A DNA stretch of 64,000 bases, taken from positions 1-64,000 of the forward strand of contig NZ_PSRT01000026.1 in assembly GCF_004212635.1 (NCBI RefSeq). The letters are read 5' to 3'. This DNA is from Bradyrhizobium genosp. SA-3. Lineage in GTDB: Bacteria; Pseudomonadota; Alphaproteobacteria; Rhizobiales; Xanthobacteraceae. Below, piece by piece: positions 15,812-25,860 of this stretch; the stretch's first letter is position 1, and each line of letters opens with the position of its first letter. Below the pieces are notes generated by a model, which saw only the letters and a list, made by a program, of their open reading frames with translations, did no database searches and was not told the DNA's origin. Made by a program: the position numbers and the translations under genes.

Positions 15812-18800
15812 ATGAATGGGTACCATTCTCTGCTTGATGATTTTCTTCCACTCAAGCTGCTCGATCGACTCCACGGCAGCGAAGGCCGCCGGCCAGTGGC
15901 AATACGCTTTCCCGCAGCCGTGATGTTCGTTGATGTATCGAGATACACGGCGCTCGTAGAACAACTCGCGCACCGCGGGCGAGAGGGGCTTGAAGAACTC
16001 CCGCGACTTCTGAGCAACTCATACGGTTCATGCGCCGAGCATGTCGTAGAGCTCGGAGGTGAAGTTCTGTACTTCGCCGGGGACTCGTTACTGGCGTACT
16101 GGGATGCTGAAGCCGACCGTCTTGGCGCCGCCATCAGAAAAGCGAGTGAGTGCGCCGCCATTATCTGCCGGCGCGGCAAGGATGCTAGGCGAGGCGGCGT
16201 CAGTGAAATTACTCCAGCACTTCATATTGGGATAGGCGCTGGTGAACTTTGGGCCGCCGCTCTGGGTGATCAGCCCGATTGGAAGCTGATAGCGGGTGGG
16301 CAAGCCGTTGCCCAAGCTGCTTCGTGCCAAGGCATCGCTCGCAGTTGGAGTTACGAACTGTCTGCTGAAGCGAAAGCCGCATTGAAGACAGGCTCGACCG
16401 TGGCACTAAATTTCTCTGCCGTGGAACCCCCATGTATACACAAGGCTCCGACTGAATGGCTAACGGCATTTCTGCCATCGCAACTGAGAGAGCGTCTGCA
16501 ACCTCCAAGACCGGTCCACATCCAAGGATCGCTGGCGCTCGACTTCGATCCTCTCGGACCGGCCAATGATGATCTATCGATGCTAGACGAGATAAGACCA
16601 GTATCCGCGGTTTTCACACGCATAACTGGACTCAACTGCTTAGATCCCTCGGCACTATCGCAACATCAAGCTCTATGCGTCGCATTGCAGGACATTGCGA
16701 GATCTCGCGGAGGTCCGCTCGGAGAATTCTTTTATGATGATAAGGGGCTTGTCTTTTCTACTGCATTTGGAACCCGCGGCAACTTCCATCGAGATGATCC
16801 GCGGCGTGCTGTCGATGCTGCCCACGCCATTTGTCAGACGGTAGACCGGCTTGGGTTTGCCTCATCGACGGGTGTCGCTACCGGCGACGCATTTCTAGGA
16901 ATTGTTGGAAGCGCGCGACGGCGCCAGCTTATGTGGCACGGCGCGCCAATCAATCGCGCCGCGCGACTAATGACAGCTAGCGAGAAAGGCGTTCTCTGCG
17001 ACGCGCCAACAGAGCGGTCCAGTCGAACTGCATTCAAATTTGCACCGCAAGGCACGCTTCAATTAGCGGGCCTAGGGAATATGGCAGCAGTTTTTCGCCC
17101 GATGGAGCAGCACCAAGCCGGTTCTGGGTTCACATCTCTCGTTGGCCGGCGCAACGAAATGGAGTCTTTGGCGCGTACATTCGAAGAAGTACAGAATGGC
17201 GGTAAGAGACTCCTTGTCATTCAAGGCGAAGCTGGCATCGGGAAATCTACGCTAGTCGCTTCGTTCGCTGAAGAGCTCCGATCGGCAGGAGCGATGGTGT
17301 CTGTGGCACGAGCCGAGCGCGATGATCGAAGAACGTCGCTTCTACCGTGGCGGCGTTTATTGACATCTCTTTTGGGTTTGCCTGCGGACACAGAAGGTCA
17401 CATCGTACTGGATGCGATTAGGTCTGCTGTGGAGGACGATTTGACGATTTTAGAACGGCTACCATTGCTAGGCGGCGTTTTGGATCTTGCGATTTCTGAA
17501 AATGATAATACGCGCCACCTACAGGCAGCTCACCGGGGCGATGCAACGATGCGGCTCGTCGGTGATTTACTCGCCGTGATTGACCGTCACCCGCTGATTC
17601 TGATTCTCGAGGATAGCCAGTGGCTGGATTCCGCCTCTTGGAGGCTAGTCGAGTGGGTGCTCGCCAGTCGATCATCTATACTGATTGTGCTATGCGTACG
17701 ATCCGAAGAGGCACCCGAAGAGCTCCGGGCCATTCAGCGCCGCGCTGATGCGGCGAGAACAACCGCATCAGGAACCGATTTGGAGGATCCAAGTCGCTTC
17801 TGCCGCTTCATGACAATCGAAGAGCTTAATGATGGTGAAATTCGCGAGCTTGCCGCTCGTGTGCTTGGCGCAGCCCCTCCGGGGCGCGATCTGGCCGACA
17901 GGATATCTGCACTAGCTTGTGGTAATCCTCTATTCGCTGAGGAGATCACACTGACTCTAAAGACTGAGGGATTGGTAGCTATTCGCGACGGCTGCTGGCG
18001 CTCACTTCGGCCACTCGACGAGCTTCGGTACTTCGAAGGCGTCGAGCGCGTCATTCGAGAGCGAATAGATCGACTAGAGCCTAAGATCTTGGAGGTATTA
18101 AAGGCCGCAGCTGTCATCGGGCGGTCGTTTTCGCTGAACTCTCTCAAGGTCCTGCTGAAGCAAGTACCTGAACGGGCTATTCGGACCGATCTCCAATTAC
18201 TTGTGGCAGCGCAGTTCATTCGAAGCAGCGGAAGCGACGGAGAATACGAGTTTCGGCATGATCAAATTAGAGATGTCGTATATGGCTCCATCCCCGCCGA
18301 CCTGCGCCAACGATTCCATGGAACATTAGCTGATTGGCTAGAACAAACAGAAGGCGCAGCTGTTGGCGGCGACATAGCAGCTCTTGTCCAGCACTTCGAA
18401 GCCGCTGGCCAGAACGATAAGGCGGTCACTTACGCCGAGATCGCCGCTGCCAAAGCGTTGCAGGTCGGCGCCTTCCGAGAGGTTGAAGCCTTTCTCAGCA
18501 TATGTTTCAGCCATGAGCCCCGCCAACCCGTTTTGAGTAAGGAGCAAAAGCTAATAGCGGTGCGGCGTCGGATTCAGCTAGCAGAAGCTCAGTACTGTCG
18601 AGGGGACATTCATGCTCAGGGTGTCGCAGTTCGTCGAGCGCTTACCCTAGCTGGAGAGTCAGTTAGGAGTTCGTCCATCAGTGGATTCAGCCGTCTTATC
18701 GCAAGTGCGGCAAGGCTTCTCCTCCAGCAGCTCTTTCCTCCAAGAACCTTTAGATACTCTGATCCTGCCCTGGCTTGGGAGCGAGAGATGGCTCGATGCC

Positions 18801-19825
18801 ATAGTCAGGCGGCAATGGTCGATTATTTCGAGCTTCGCTTCCTCGAGAGCATGCGACACCTTATCGAGGCTGTCGTTCATGCTGAACGAACCGGGATCAC
18901 AACGGAACTAGCCATAGCGTCTTCGCAAGTCGCATCTGGCTTCGGGCTCGTAGGTCTTCGTCGTACCTGCGAATATTTCATCAGGAAGGCGGAACACGCG
19001 GCCGTGAGCCTGGGTGATCCGGCGATACATTCACACGTGTGCTACTTGGATGCTCTCTGGCAGGTTGGCCACTGCAATTGGCCTGCGGTTGACTATCGCA
19101 CCAAGCAGTCGCAAGAGCTCAGCTTGCAGGCAGGCGATCAATTGAGATGGTCTAACGCGCAGGTGATCCGATTCTGGTCTCTTTTTTATCGAGGTGATTG
19201 GACCAGTTTGGAGGACACAGCGAACGCGCTTCTATCGCGCGCTCAGAGCAGCGGAAACACCCAGCAAGAAATATGGGCATTGCGATGCAAGTCGCTATGT
19301 GCCCTCCAGGCCGACAGACCTCGCGAAGCGATCGATCTACTAAAGCTTATTACCTCCGCGATGTTCGGATCCGCTGACCTTGCCGCGTTTGTGTCATCGA
19401 AGGGATGCTTAGCCTTAGCGCTATCGCGGGTTGGATACAATGACGAGAGCCTCCAGGCAGTCGATGAGACGCTTCGGCTGTTGCGCGGGATGTATCGTCC
19501 GACCTCGCATAGCATACTCGTTGGAATATCTGGGGTTTGTGAAGTCCTGCTTCGTGGCCGCGAGACCGGCCTATCGCGAGAATACGATCAGTGGCGTGAG
19601 TGGGAGACTCAAGCTCTATATGAGCTGAAGCGTTATAGCCTCGCCTTTCCCGTTGGGAGAGCACAATACCGTCTATGGAAAGGGGTCTCAAATTGGTTGG
19701 ACGGTGAGAAAGATCACGCGTTCACGGCATGGAACCAGGCTTTGCTAGCCGCGGATGAGCTCTCGCTGCGACAAGACAGAGCGATGATCTCCGCTGAAAT
19801 GAGGCGTCGCCAAGATCGAATTTAA
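15812..19825 (+). CDS. soluble-adenylyl-cyclase-like protein: tandem class III cyclase domains, NTPase and helical repeats
   Basis: 1337 residues from ATG 15812 (MNGYHSLLDDFLPLKLLDRL), with GGAAG 7 bases upstream. Cyclase domain 1 (about 30-190) keeps both metal Asp: D41 in VMFVDVSRYTALVEQL and D91 in FAGDSLLAYW; the Lys usual four residues before that Asp is Tyr (Y87). Domain 2 (about 260-410) has lost the first metal Asp but keeps N381 and R385 in GAPINRAARLM, and has FYDDKG, similar to the FDKG stretch of human sAC. This metal-in-C1, Asn/Arg-in-C2 split is that of sAC-type heterodimer-like cyclases. A Walker A (GEAGIGKST, 472-480) and Walker B (LILILEDSQWLD, about 595) define an AAA/STAND-like NTPase, followed by a long helical TPR-like region. 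It presumably makes cAMP under NTPase control. A 92-bp gap and shared strand link it to the next gene. Confidence 0.88.
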   Translation: MNGYHSLLDDFLPLKLLDRLHGSEGRRPVAIRFPAAVMFVDVSRYTALVEQLAHRGREGLEELPRLLSNSYGSCAEHVVELGGEVLYFAGDSLLAYWDAEADRLGAAIRKASECAAIICRRGKDARRGGVSEITPALHIGIGAGELWAAALGDQPDWKLIAGGQAVAQAASCQGIARSWSYELSAEAKAALKTGSTVALNFSAVEPPCIHKAPTEWLTAFLPSQLRERLQPPRPVHIQGSLALDFDPLGPANDDLSMLDEIRPVSAVFTRITGLNCLDPSALSQHQALCVALQDIARSRGGPLGEFFYDDKGLVFSTAFGTRGNFHRDDPRRAVDAAHAICQTVDRLGFASSTGVATGDAFLGIVGSARRRQLMWHGAPINRAARLMTASEKGVLCDAPTERSSRTAFKFAPQGTLQLAGLGNMAAVFRPMEQHQAGSGFTSLVGRRNEMESLARTFEEVQNGGKRLLVIQGEAGIGKSTLVASFAEELRSAGAMVSVARAERDDRRTSLLPWRRLLTSLLGLPADTEGHIVLDAIRSAVEDDLTILERLPLLGGVLDLAISENDNTRHLQAAHRGDATMRLVGDLLAVIDRHPLILILEDSQWLDSASWRLVEWVLASRSSILIVLCVRSEEAPEELRAIQRRADAARTTASGTDLEDPSRFCRFMTIEELNDGEIRELAARVLGAAPPGRDLADRISALACGNPLFAEEITLTLKTEGLVAIRDGCWRSLRPLDELRYFEGVERVIRERIDRLEPKILEVLKAAAVIGRSFSLNSLKVLLKQVPERAIRTDLQLLVAAQFIRSSGSDGEYEFRHDQIRDVVYGSIPADLRQRFHGTLADWLEQTEGAAVGGDIAALVQHFEAAGQNDKAVTYAEIAAAKALQVGAFREVEAFLSICFSHEPRQPVLSKEQKLIAVRRRIQLAEAQYCRGDIHAQGVAVRRALTLAGESVRSSSISGFSRLIASAARLLLQQLFPPRTFRYSDPALAWEREMARCHSQAAMVDYFELRFLESMRHLIEAVVHAERTGITTELAIASSQVASGFGLVGLRRTCEYFIRKAEHAAVSLGDPAIHSHVCYLDALWQVGHCNWPAVDYRTKQSQELSLQAGDQLRWSNAQVIRFWSLFYRGDWTSLEDTANALLSRAQSSGNTQQEIWALRCKSLCALQADRPREAIDLLKLITSAMFGSADLAAFVSSKGCLALALSRVGYNDESLQAVDETLRLLRGMYRPTSHSILVGISGVCEVLLRGRETGLSREYDQWREWETQALYELKRYSLAFPVGRAQYRLWKGVSNWLDGEKDHAFTAWNQALLAADELSLRQDRAMISAEMRRRQDRI

Positions 19826-19917
19826 CTTTTGTCGGCATGGTCTTTTTAGGGTTCCAGCCGGACCACAGTGTTCTGGCGCGGGACATTCGAAGCCTATTTG
19901 ATTGAGGATCTCATGCT

Positions 19918-22900
19918 ATGCGCCCGACAGATTCTCCTCGTGAGCTCCCTTCCGCACCTGACCAGCAAACAATGTGGCTGTCTTGTGGGCTTGAGTCGCT
20001 GGTTGATAAGTACCCGCGGATAGCGAACCCAACGTTACAACGAGACGGTGAGTATGACTTTGATGTTGTAATTGTGGGGAGCGGGTATGGCGGGGCAATT
20101 GCTGCTGCAGAGCTCAGCGCCTGTACCGATGAGGATGGCCAGCCACTACGTGTATGCATTCTCGAACGCGGACAAGAATACTTGTCGGGAGCATTTCCGT
20201 CTCGCCAGGCGGATTTAGCAGGTCGTGTTCGGTTCATGACCCCCGATGCAAAACGTCCAATGGGAGCTCATGACGGCCTCTATGACGTTCGCTCGAGCGA
20301 AGATGCCGTTACGGTTGTTGCCTCTGGACTTGGCGGCGGCTCACTTATTAATGCTGGCGTTATGGAGATGCCGAGAAGTGAGGTGTTCCGCGAAGGCCGC
20401 TGGCCCCACGCTATCCGCGTCGACGAGACGCTTTTCGAGCTGGCGGGCATACTCCGTCACTCTTTAGGAGCAAGCCCCCTCCCCGTGACGCACGTCGGGG
20501 TTCTTAAAAAAACTGGTCAACTTAACAGGCTTGCGACGACAACATTGCTGCCAATAACGGTCTCCACGTCCAGCGCCGCAAACAGCGCAGGAGTGTTGCT
20601 TAATGAATGCGCGATGTGCGGAGATTGTGCAACCGGTTGCAACCACGGCGCAAAGAACTCCCTAGATCTAAATTTACTGTTCTTGGCTAAGCAGAGCGGA
20701 GCACGCCTCGTGACAGGAGCCACCGTCCTCCGCTTTGCTCCATGCGCCGACGCCGGATGGGTTGTCCATGTCAATCACACCGATAATCACCTCCGTGACC
20801 GACAATTGACACCTTTCCAAGTTCGTACGAAGCGTTTGATTCTGTCGGCAGGTACATTGGGATCGACTGAAATATTGCTGCGCTCGCAGGGTGCGCTTCG
20901 GTTCTCGGCTCAACTGGGCCGCAAGTTTTCGGCAAATGGAGATATGCTCGTCACCGCCTACGGCTTGAATGAAGTCGTCAATGCCGTAGCCGACGAAACA
21001 GAGCCTCCGGCAGCCACAGAGCAGAAGGGGTCTGGACCCCGGGCGATCGGGCCGACGATCACGGCGATGATTGATCTGAGGACTGGAAACCCCGAATCCG
21101 ACCTGGTGATTCAAGATTTGGCGGTCCCTGGCCCCCTGCGGCGCCTATTCGAGGAAGCCATCACATCCTTCGATGTCCTTAATCAACTAGGCCAAAGGCC
21201 GTGGAGACGGTACGAGCGTGATTGTCCAAAGCATGATGATGCAGCCGTCAATCGTGATGCAGTGAAACACTCCCTCGTGCTCGCGATGATTGCTCGTGAT
21301 GATGCGGACGGTGAGCTCACGCTCGGCGACAAGGCTTTGTGTGACGATGCAGACGGGCTGCTCACGGTCCACTGGCCAGCGCTTCGAATGGACCGTCGCT
21401 TCGATGAACATCATCGGCGGCTCAAGGAATTGATGGCGAAGTCAAGGATCGGCGGGCGAGTAGTTAATAATCTCCTCTGGCGGCCTTTCGCAGAGGAGCT
21501 GGAGCGTCTGTTCGGCAGACAGCGAGGACCGCTCGTTACCGTGCATCCCCTCGGTGGGTGCGCGATGGGCAATGACGTCCGCCAGGGGGTCACTGACCAT
21601 TGCGGGCGCGTCTTCGACGCGGGTGGTTCGGGCGCGACTTCTGTGCATCCCGGCTTGGTCGTTCTAGATGGCTCAATTATCCCTACATCTCTGGGGATCA
21701 ATCCCGCACTTACAATATCAGTTCTATCTCTTCGTGCCATTACGCAGCTCAAAGCGGAGTGGCGCTTAACTGGTGGTCGGCTCAGGATTACGACTGAGCC
21801 CACAATGCCTCCAACGGAGAGGCCGACGTATGCTATCCCTTCGACCATCACCAATCCGAAATCGACGCTTATTGAGCTCACGGAACAAGTACGAGGGCGC
21901 TTAAGACTTAAGACGCGTGACGGGCGTCGTGAGGTCAGCCAAGTACAACTAACGCTCACGAGCGAGCCAGCGGCGATCTCTGATTTGACAGCATATCGCC
22001 CGAACAAGCTACGCGGATTTCAGATTAACTCCAGCAAAGCAAGGCTTCAGATACTCAAGCCGGGCAAAAACTACGATCCGGTGTCTGATAAAGCCGACCC
22101 TAGAGATGTCGCGCTAGAGGCGGAGGTCTCTGGCGAGCTGCGCTTGTTTTCGACTGAACGCTCGATTCCTTATCTTTCTACTGCGCGAGCCGTGTATGCC
22201 TGGTTCGTCAATCGGGGACTGCGAGATGGGGTCCACTGGGGAGTGCAACGCATTCAAGAGCATCTTCATCTACGACCTGAGCTAGATCGACCTAGGCCTA
22301 TGCCGTCCTTCTATAGGCGGGCCAAAGACTTTATCGCCGGATTGCTGTCCTTGTGCTCACGCGCGGGAATCGTCCGCCTTATTGAATACGATTTGACGGT
22401 CGGCCAGGTAATTCACTCTTCTGAGTTTGACGTTAGTGCGTTGAGTGGAAGCAGTATTCGCGCAGTCAAGCGGCTAACCTATGCTCGAGCATCTAGTCCT
22501 TTCACGCAGCTGCTGGAGATGTCGGTCGAGGTGTTTCCCAAGTTATGCAGGCCAATATTTGGCAAGCTGCCTACCTTACGACTGAATAAGCGATATCTTG
22601 CGAGCCAACAGATTCCCTTGTTGCGTGTGGTGCAACAGCAAGACGGCGTGTCATCACTGATCGACTTGCTATCCTTCGTGCTTTATCTGGTTCGGGTCTC
22701 GATGCAAAGCCATGCGCTGAGCTTTCGCCGACCAGACCCTCCGCCGGACCGGGTACCCGAACGTTTACCCGGACGACTGCCCGATCTGCCGCCACCCGAG
22801 GTGGATTGGCTGACGGTAGACAGCTTAGCTTCGCCCCCCGCGCGCATACGGCTAACCCGCTACAATGGCTCGCCACGACGCGCAGCCAACGTCGAGATCA

Positions 22901-25860
22901 CAAGACCGGTTCTCCTCATTCATGGATACAGCGCCAGCGGCACGACATTCGCTCACCCTGACGTGCCGGGAAACTTAGCCCAGACTCTGTACGATGCAGG
23001 TCGCGATGTATGGGTGTTGGACATGCGCTGTAGCGCTGGACTCCCGTCTGCCACGGGCGATTGGCCGTTTGAGGTCATGGCGGATCACGACATCCCTATA
23101 GCTATCGAACACATCGCTGATGCACAGGGGAGCCAGCTTTCGGACTATGTCAAAGTTGATGTGGTTGCCCACTGTATGGGAGCAGCGATGTTCAGCATGG
23201 CTGTGCTTGGGGATGGGCAGCGACAGAGGCGCTTACACCAAAGGATCGGTCGGGTCGTTTTCTCCCAGGTCGGACCTGTAATGATACTGAGCCGAACCAA
23301 CGTCCTTGCGGCCTATATCATGCGGTACGCCAGGCGGTTTGTATCATCAGATACCTACGCCTTTAGTCCTCAGGAAACAGCTTCGCTTGGGGGACAGCTT
23401 CTCGATCGTGCATTGGCTGCCATGTCCCTCCCTCGACACGAATTCAAGCGTGAGAATCCATTCTTGCCGCCATTCGCCACTCCGTGGGCCGGGACTCGGC
23501 ACCGAATGGACGCTCTTTACGGTCGTACCTTTTCGCTGAGAAACATCTCGAAGGGTATACTTGCGAGGCTGGATGATTTCTTCGGTCCGATCAGCCTTGA
23601 GACTGTATCTCAAGTAATTCATTTCGCGGCTTTCAACACCGTCACTGATCGCCGCGGAGTGAATCATTACGTGACGCCTAGCCGCATTTCCGAGCGCTTC
23701 GATTTCCCGATGATGTCGATACATGGAGAGGAAAACGGTTTGGTCGATGTAGCGACGCTGACCATGATGCGAAATCTTCTTGGAGAGGCCGGCGTGCCGT
23801 ATCTCAATGAAGCGTTCAGAGAGGATCCAGCGTCCGACAACAAACGCATATCGAACTCATTTGGGATCCTCACCCATTCAGTTGCTTCGTGGCTTTCTAA
23901 ATGCTTTGGACTGGCGTTAGCTCCCTCTGCACAAGTCGCGGACGGTTGCCAGACCACCACGTCGCAAACGGCGAAGCAAATCGAGCGCTTGATTGACCAA
24001 AGCAGCCAATCCCTCTCGGTAGGAACACCTTCATACCTGACGTGGCGAATAAGCGGACATGGCCATCAAGACTGCCTGATTGGGAAGCACGCGCAGACCG
24101 TATGCCGGGTGATAGCGAAGTATCTTGCCGTCCCTGATCAGGTACCGGCTCGTGAGCCGGAAACCACAAAACTGGCAGCACTTCCCATTCCAACGACCTA
24201 TCGAGCGTTCGCGCCGGCGTTCGGCGTGAGGACGCAGGTCCTTGCGAAAGCCGGCACGATCCGGATACAGGCATGCGACGGCGCTGGCCGAGGATCTGCC
24301 CTCAAGGCTGTTGTCCTCCCGGTGCGGCAAGTCGGTGAGCGGTTCCGCTTTCTACAACCCGATGGACAAATTGGGATACCTACCAGCGACGCAAGTCTCC
24401 TTCAGGCAGGCGCTTGCATTATCGAACCGATCACGCAACGGCGGCAACAGATCGGATCGCCACGGTTTTTTGACCTGCCAAATGCGAAATGGCCCCACCA
24501 TGCCAGCGAGGTACTAATCCTGTTGCTCTACGAGCAGGCAGAAGGGATAGGAGGCAGCGCCCGTGAGCCGGGTCTGATGAAGGCGCACGAGGTAAACTGC
24601 TCAAACTTTCCCATTGCTCGAGCCGTAGCAGAAGCTCTCGTGTGCGACACCATCGGAGACTTGCGGGGCGGCCTGTTGCGTGGCTCGATCACGGACACAA
24701 TGTGCCAAGGGGATGTCACATTTGCTGTCGCTAGCTGTCTTTACCCAAGCGACATTTTAAACCACATGCCGGCTGCCCAGCACTTCCCGCGAGGTCCAGC
24801 CGACGCATCGCTCTTGACGCTAAGCGATTTGCTGGGAAAACCTGATTCTCCGAGCCTGCTACTGCTTGCCGGAGATCAGATCTATGTCGATGCCACAGCA
24901 GGGCTGTTCGATCCAAAAGTACTTGATGAGCGGTTCCGCATTCCGCACGAGCGTCGTGGCGAAGGCCGTGGCTCAAAAGCTGTCATGCAGCGCATGGACC
25001 TCGAAGTGCAGATGATGCTTGATGACCACGAGATCAACGATAACTGGGCTCCGAACGATCCGGACCTCGAAGCAACTCGTACTGGTCAAAGTGTGCTTGA
25101 ACGTGGACTGTCCGCCTACTTCTTATACGAACGCGGGGCCCCGAAACCCCAGCCCCATGTCTGGCACAAACTGTATCATCGGGAAATACCGTTCTTTCTT
25201 GCTGACGCCCGAACTGAGCGCGAGGCGCGAACTGCTGTTGCCTGGCGGACGCAAAGAATTATGGGGTCAAGACAATTTGGAGCGCTGTGTAGCTGGTTAG
25301 TTGCTCCGAAGCACAAGAACCGTCCTAAGTTTGTCATGACAGCATCCGCATTGTTGCCGCGACGTTTGGTCATGAAGCAGTCCGCCAGTGCCTTGCAATC
25401 AGATGCTTGGGACGGCTATCCGCACTCGCTTCATTCACTGCTTAGATTTATTTGCGATCACGAGGTTGAAGGCTTGGTATTCTTGTCAGGTGATGAGCAC
25501 ATCAGCAGCCTCGTCACGGCTCGCGTGACCTGTCTCGACACAGGCAAGCAGTGCGGCTTCCACTCCATTCACAGCTCTAGTCTCTTTGCGCCTTACACGT
25601 TCGCGAATGGCGTTCCGGATGATTTTATCACGAACGACCGTTTTGACTTTTCTTTTCCGTTGCCGGGTGGGCAGGCGCAGCATTATCGATGCGAGGCAAA
25701 GGCGCAGTTCTTTCCGGGCGATGGCTTTGCCGTTCTTACGACGAACCAAAATGGCACCGGAAATTGGAATCTCCGCGCCAGATTTTACTGCTCTTCCGGC
25801 TTAAAGCCGGGCGGTGATATCTCTCTTTTCCTGTTCAACCCCTCGATGGCGGCGTCTTAG
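19918..25860 (+). CDS. giant fusion: GMC oxidoreductase, alpha/beta hydrolase and PhoD-like phosphatase
   Basis: 1980 residues. Residues about 45-620 are a cholesterol-oxidase-like GMC flavoprotein: FDVVIVGSGYGGAIAAAEL binds FAD, CAMCGDCATGCNHGAKNS (C231, C234, C237, C241) is a ferredoxin-like Cys motif, and HPLGGCAMG (about 543) and NPALTISVLSLRA (about 596) are C-terminal GMC signatures. Residues about 990-1400 form an alpha/beta hydrolase: LLIHGYSASG is the oxyanion turn, VVAHCMGAAMF puts Cys1086 where Ser is usual, and GHGHQDCLIG supplies His1383. Residues about 1595-1975 resemble PhoD phosphatases: AGDQIYVDA, MMLDDHEINDNW and FLSGDEHISS carry metal ligands. No signal peptide. The likely chemistry is oxidation and hydrolysis of a sterol- or lipid-like substrate plus phosphoester cleavage, but this is inference. 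Codon use is AT-richer than the core genes. Confidence 0.88.
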   Translation: MRPTDSPRELPSAPDQQTMWLSCGLESLVDKYPRIANPTLQRDGEYDFDVVIVGSGYGGAIAAAELSACTDEDGQPLRVCILERGQEYLSGAFPSRQADLAGRVRFMTPDAKRPMGAHDGLYDVRSSEDAVTVVASGLGGGSLINAGVMEMPRSEVFREGRWPHAIRVDETLFELAGILRHSLGASPLPVTHVGVLKKTGQLNRLATTTLLPITVSTSSAANSAGVLLNECAMCGDCATGCNHGAKNSLDLNLLFLAKQSGARLVTGATVLRFAPCADAGWVVHVNHTDNHLRDRQLTPFQVRTKRLILSAGTLGSTEILLRSQGALRFSAQLGRKFSANGDMLVTAYGLNEVVNAVADETEPPAATEQKGSGPRAIGPTITAMIDLRTGNPESDLVIQDLAVPGPLRRLFEEAITSFDVLNQLGQRPWRRYERDCPKHDDAAVNRDAVKHSLVLAMIARDDADGELTLGDKALCDDADGLLTVHWPALRMDRRFDEHHRRLKELMAKSRIGGRVVNNLLWRPFAEELERLFGRQRGPLVTVHPLGGCAMGNDVRQGVTDHCGRVFDAGGSGATSVHPGLVVLDGSIIPTSLGINPALTISVLSLRAITQLKAEWRLTGGRLRITTEPTMPPTERPTYAIPSTITNPKSTLIELTEQVRGRLRLKTRDGRREVSQVQLTLTSEPAAISDLTAYRPNKLRGFQINSSKARLQILKPGKNYDPVSDKADPRDVALEAEVSGELRLFSTERSIPYLSTARAVYAWFVNRGLRDGVHWGVQRIQEHLHLRPELDRPRPMPSFYRRAKDFIAGLLSLCSRAGIVRLIEYDLTVGQVIHSSEFDVSALSGSSIRAVKRLTYARASSPFTQLLEMSVEVFPKLCRPIFGKLPTLRLNKRYLASQQIPLLRVVQQQDGVSSLIDLLSFVLYLVRVSMQSHALSFRRPDPPPDRVPERLPGRLPDLPPPEVDWLTVDSLASPPARIRLTRYNGSPRRAANVEITRPVLLIHGYSASGTTFAHPDVPGNLAQTLYDAGRDVWVLDMRCSAGLPSATGDWPFEVMADHDIPIAIEHIADAQGSQLSDYVKVDVVAHCMGAAMFSMAVLGDGQRQRRLHQRIGRVVFSQVGPVMILSRTNVLAAYIMRYARRFVSSDTYAFSPQETASLGGQLLDRALAAMSLPRHEFKRENPFLPPFATPWAGTRHRMDALYGRTFSLRNISKGILARLDDFFGPISLETVSQVIHFAAFNTVTDRRGVNHYVTPSRISERFDFPMMSIHGEENGLVDVATLTMMRNLLGEAGVPYLNEAFREDPASDNKRISNSFGILTHSVASWLSKCFGLALAPSAQVADGCQTTTSQTAKQIERLIDQSSQSLSVGTPSYLTWRISGHGHQDCLIGKHAQTVCRVIAKYLAVPDQVPAREPETTKLAALPIPTTYRAFAPAFGVRTQVLAKAGTIRIQACDGAGRGSALKAVVLPVRQVGERFRFLQPDGQIGIPTSDASLLQAGACIIEPITQRRQQIGSPRFFDLPNAKWPHHASEVLILLLYEQAEGIGGSAREPGLMKAHEVNCSNFPIARAVAEALVCDTIGDLRGGLLRGSITDTMCQGDVTFAVASCLYPSDILNHMPAAQHFPRGPADASLLTLSDLLGKPDSPSLLLLAGDQIYVDATAGLFDPKVLDERFRIPHERRGEGRGSKAVMQRMDLEVQMMLDDHEINDNWAPNDPDLEATRTGQSVLERGLSAYFLYERGAPKPQPHVWHKLYHREIPFFLADARTEREARTAVAWRTQRIMGSRQFGALCSWLVAPKHKNRPKFVMTASALLPRRLVMKQSASALQSDAWDGYPHSLHSLLRFICDHEVEGLVFLSGDEHISSLVTARVTCLDTGKQCGFHSIHSSSLFAPYTFANGVPDDFITNDRFDFSFPLPGGQAQHYRCEAKAQFFPGDGFAVLTTNQNGTGNWNLRARFYCSSGLKPGGDISLFLFNPSMAAS

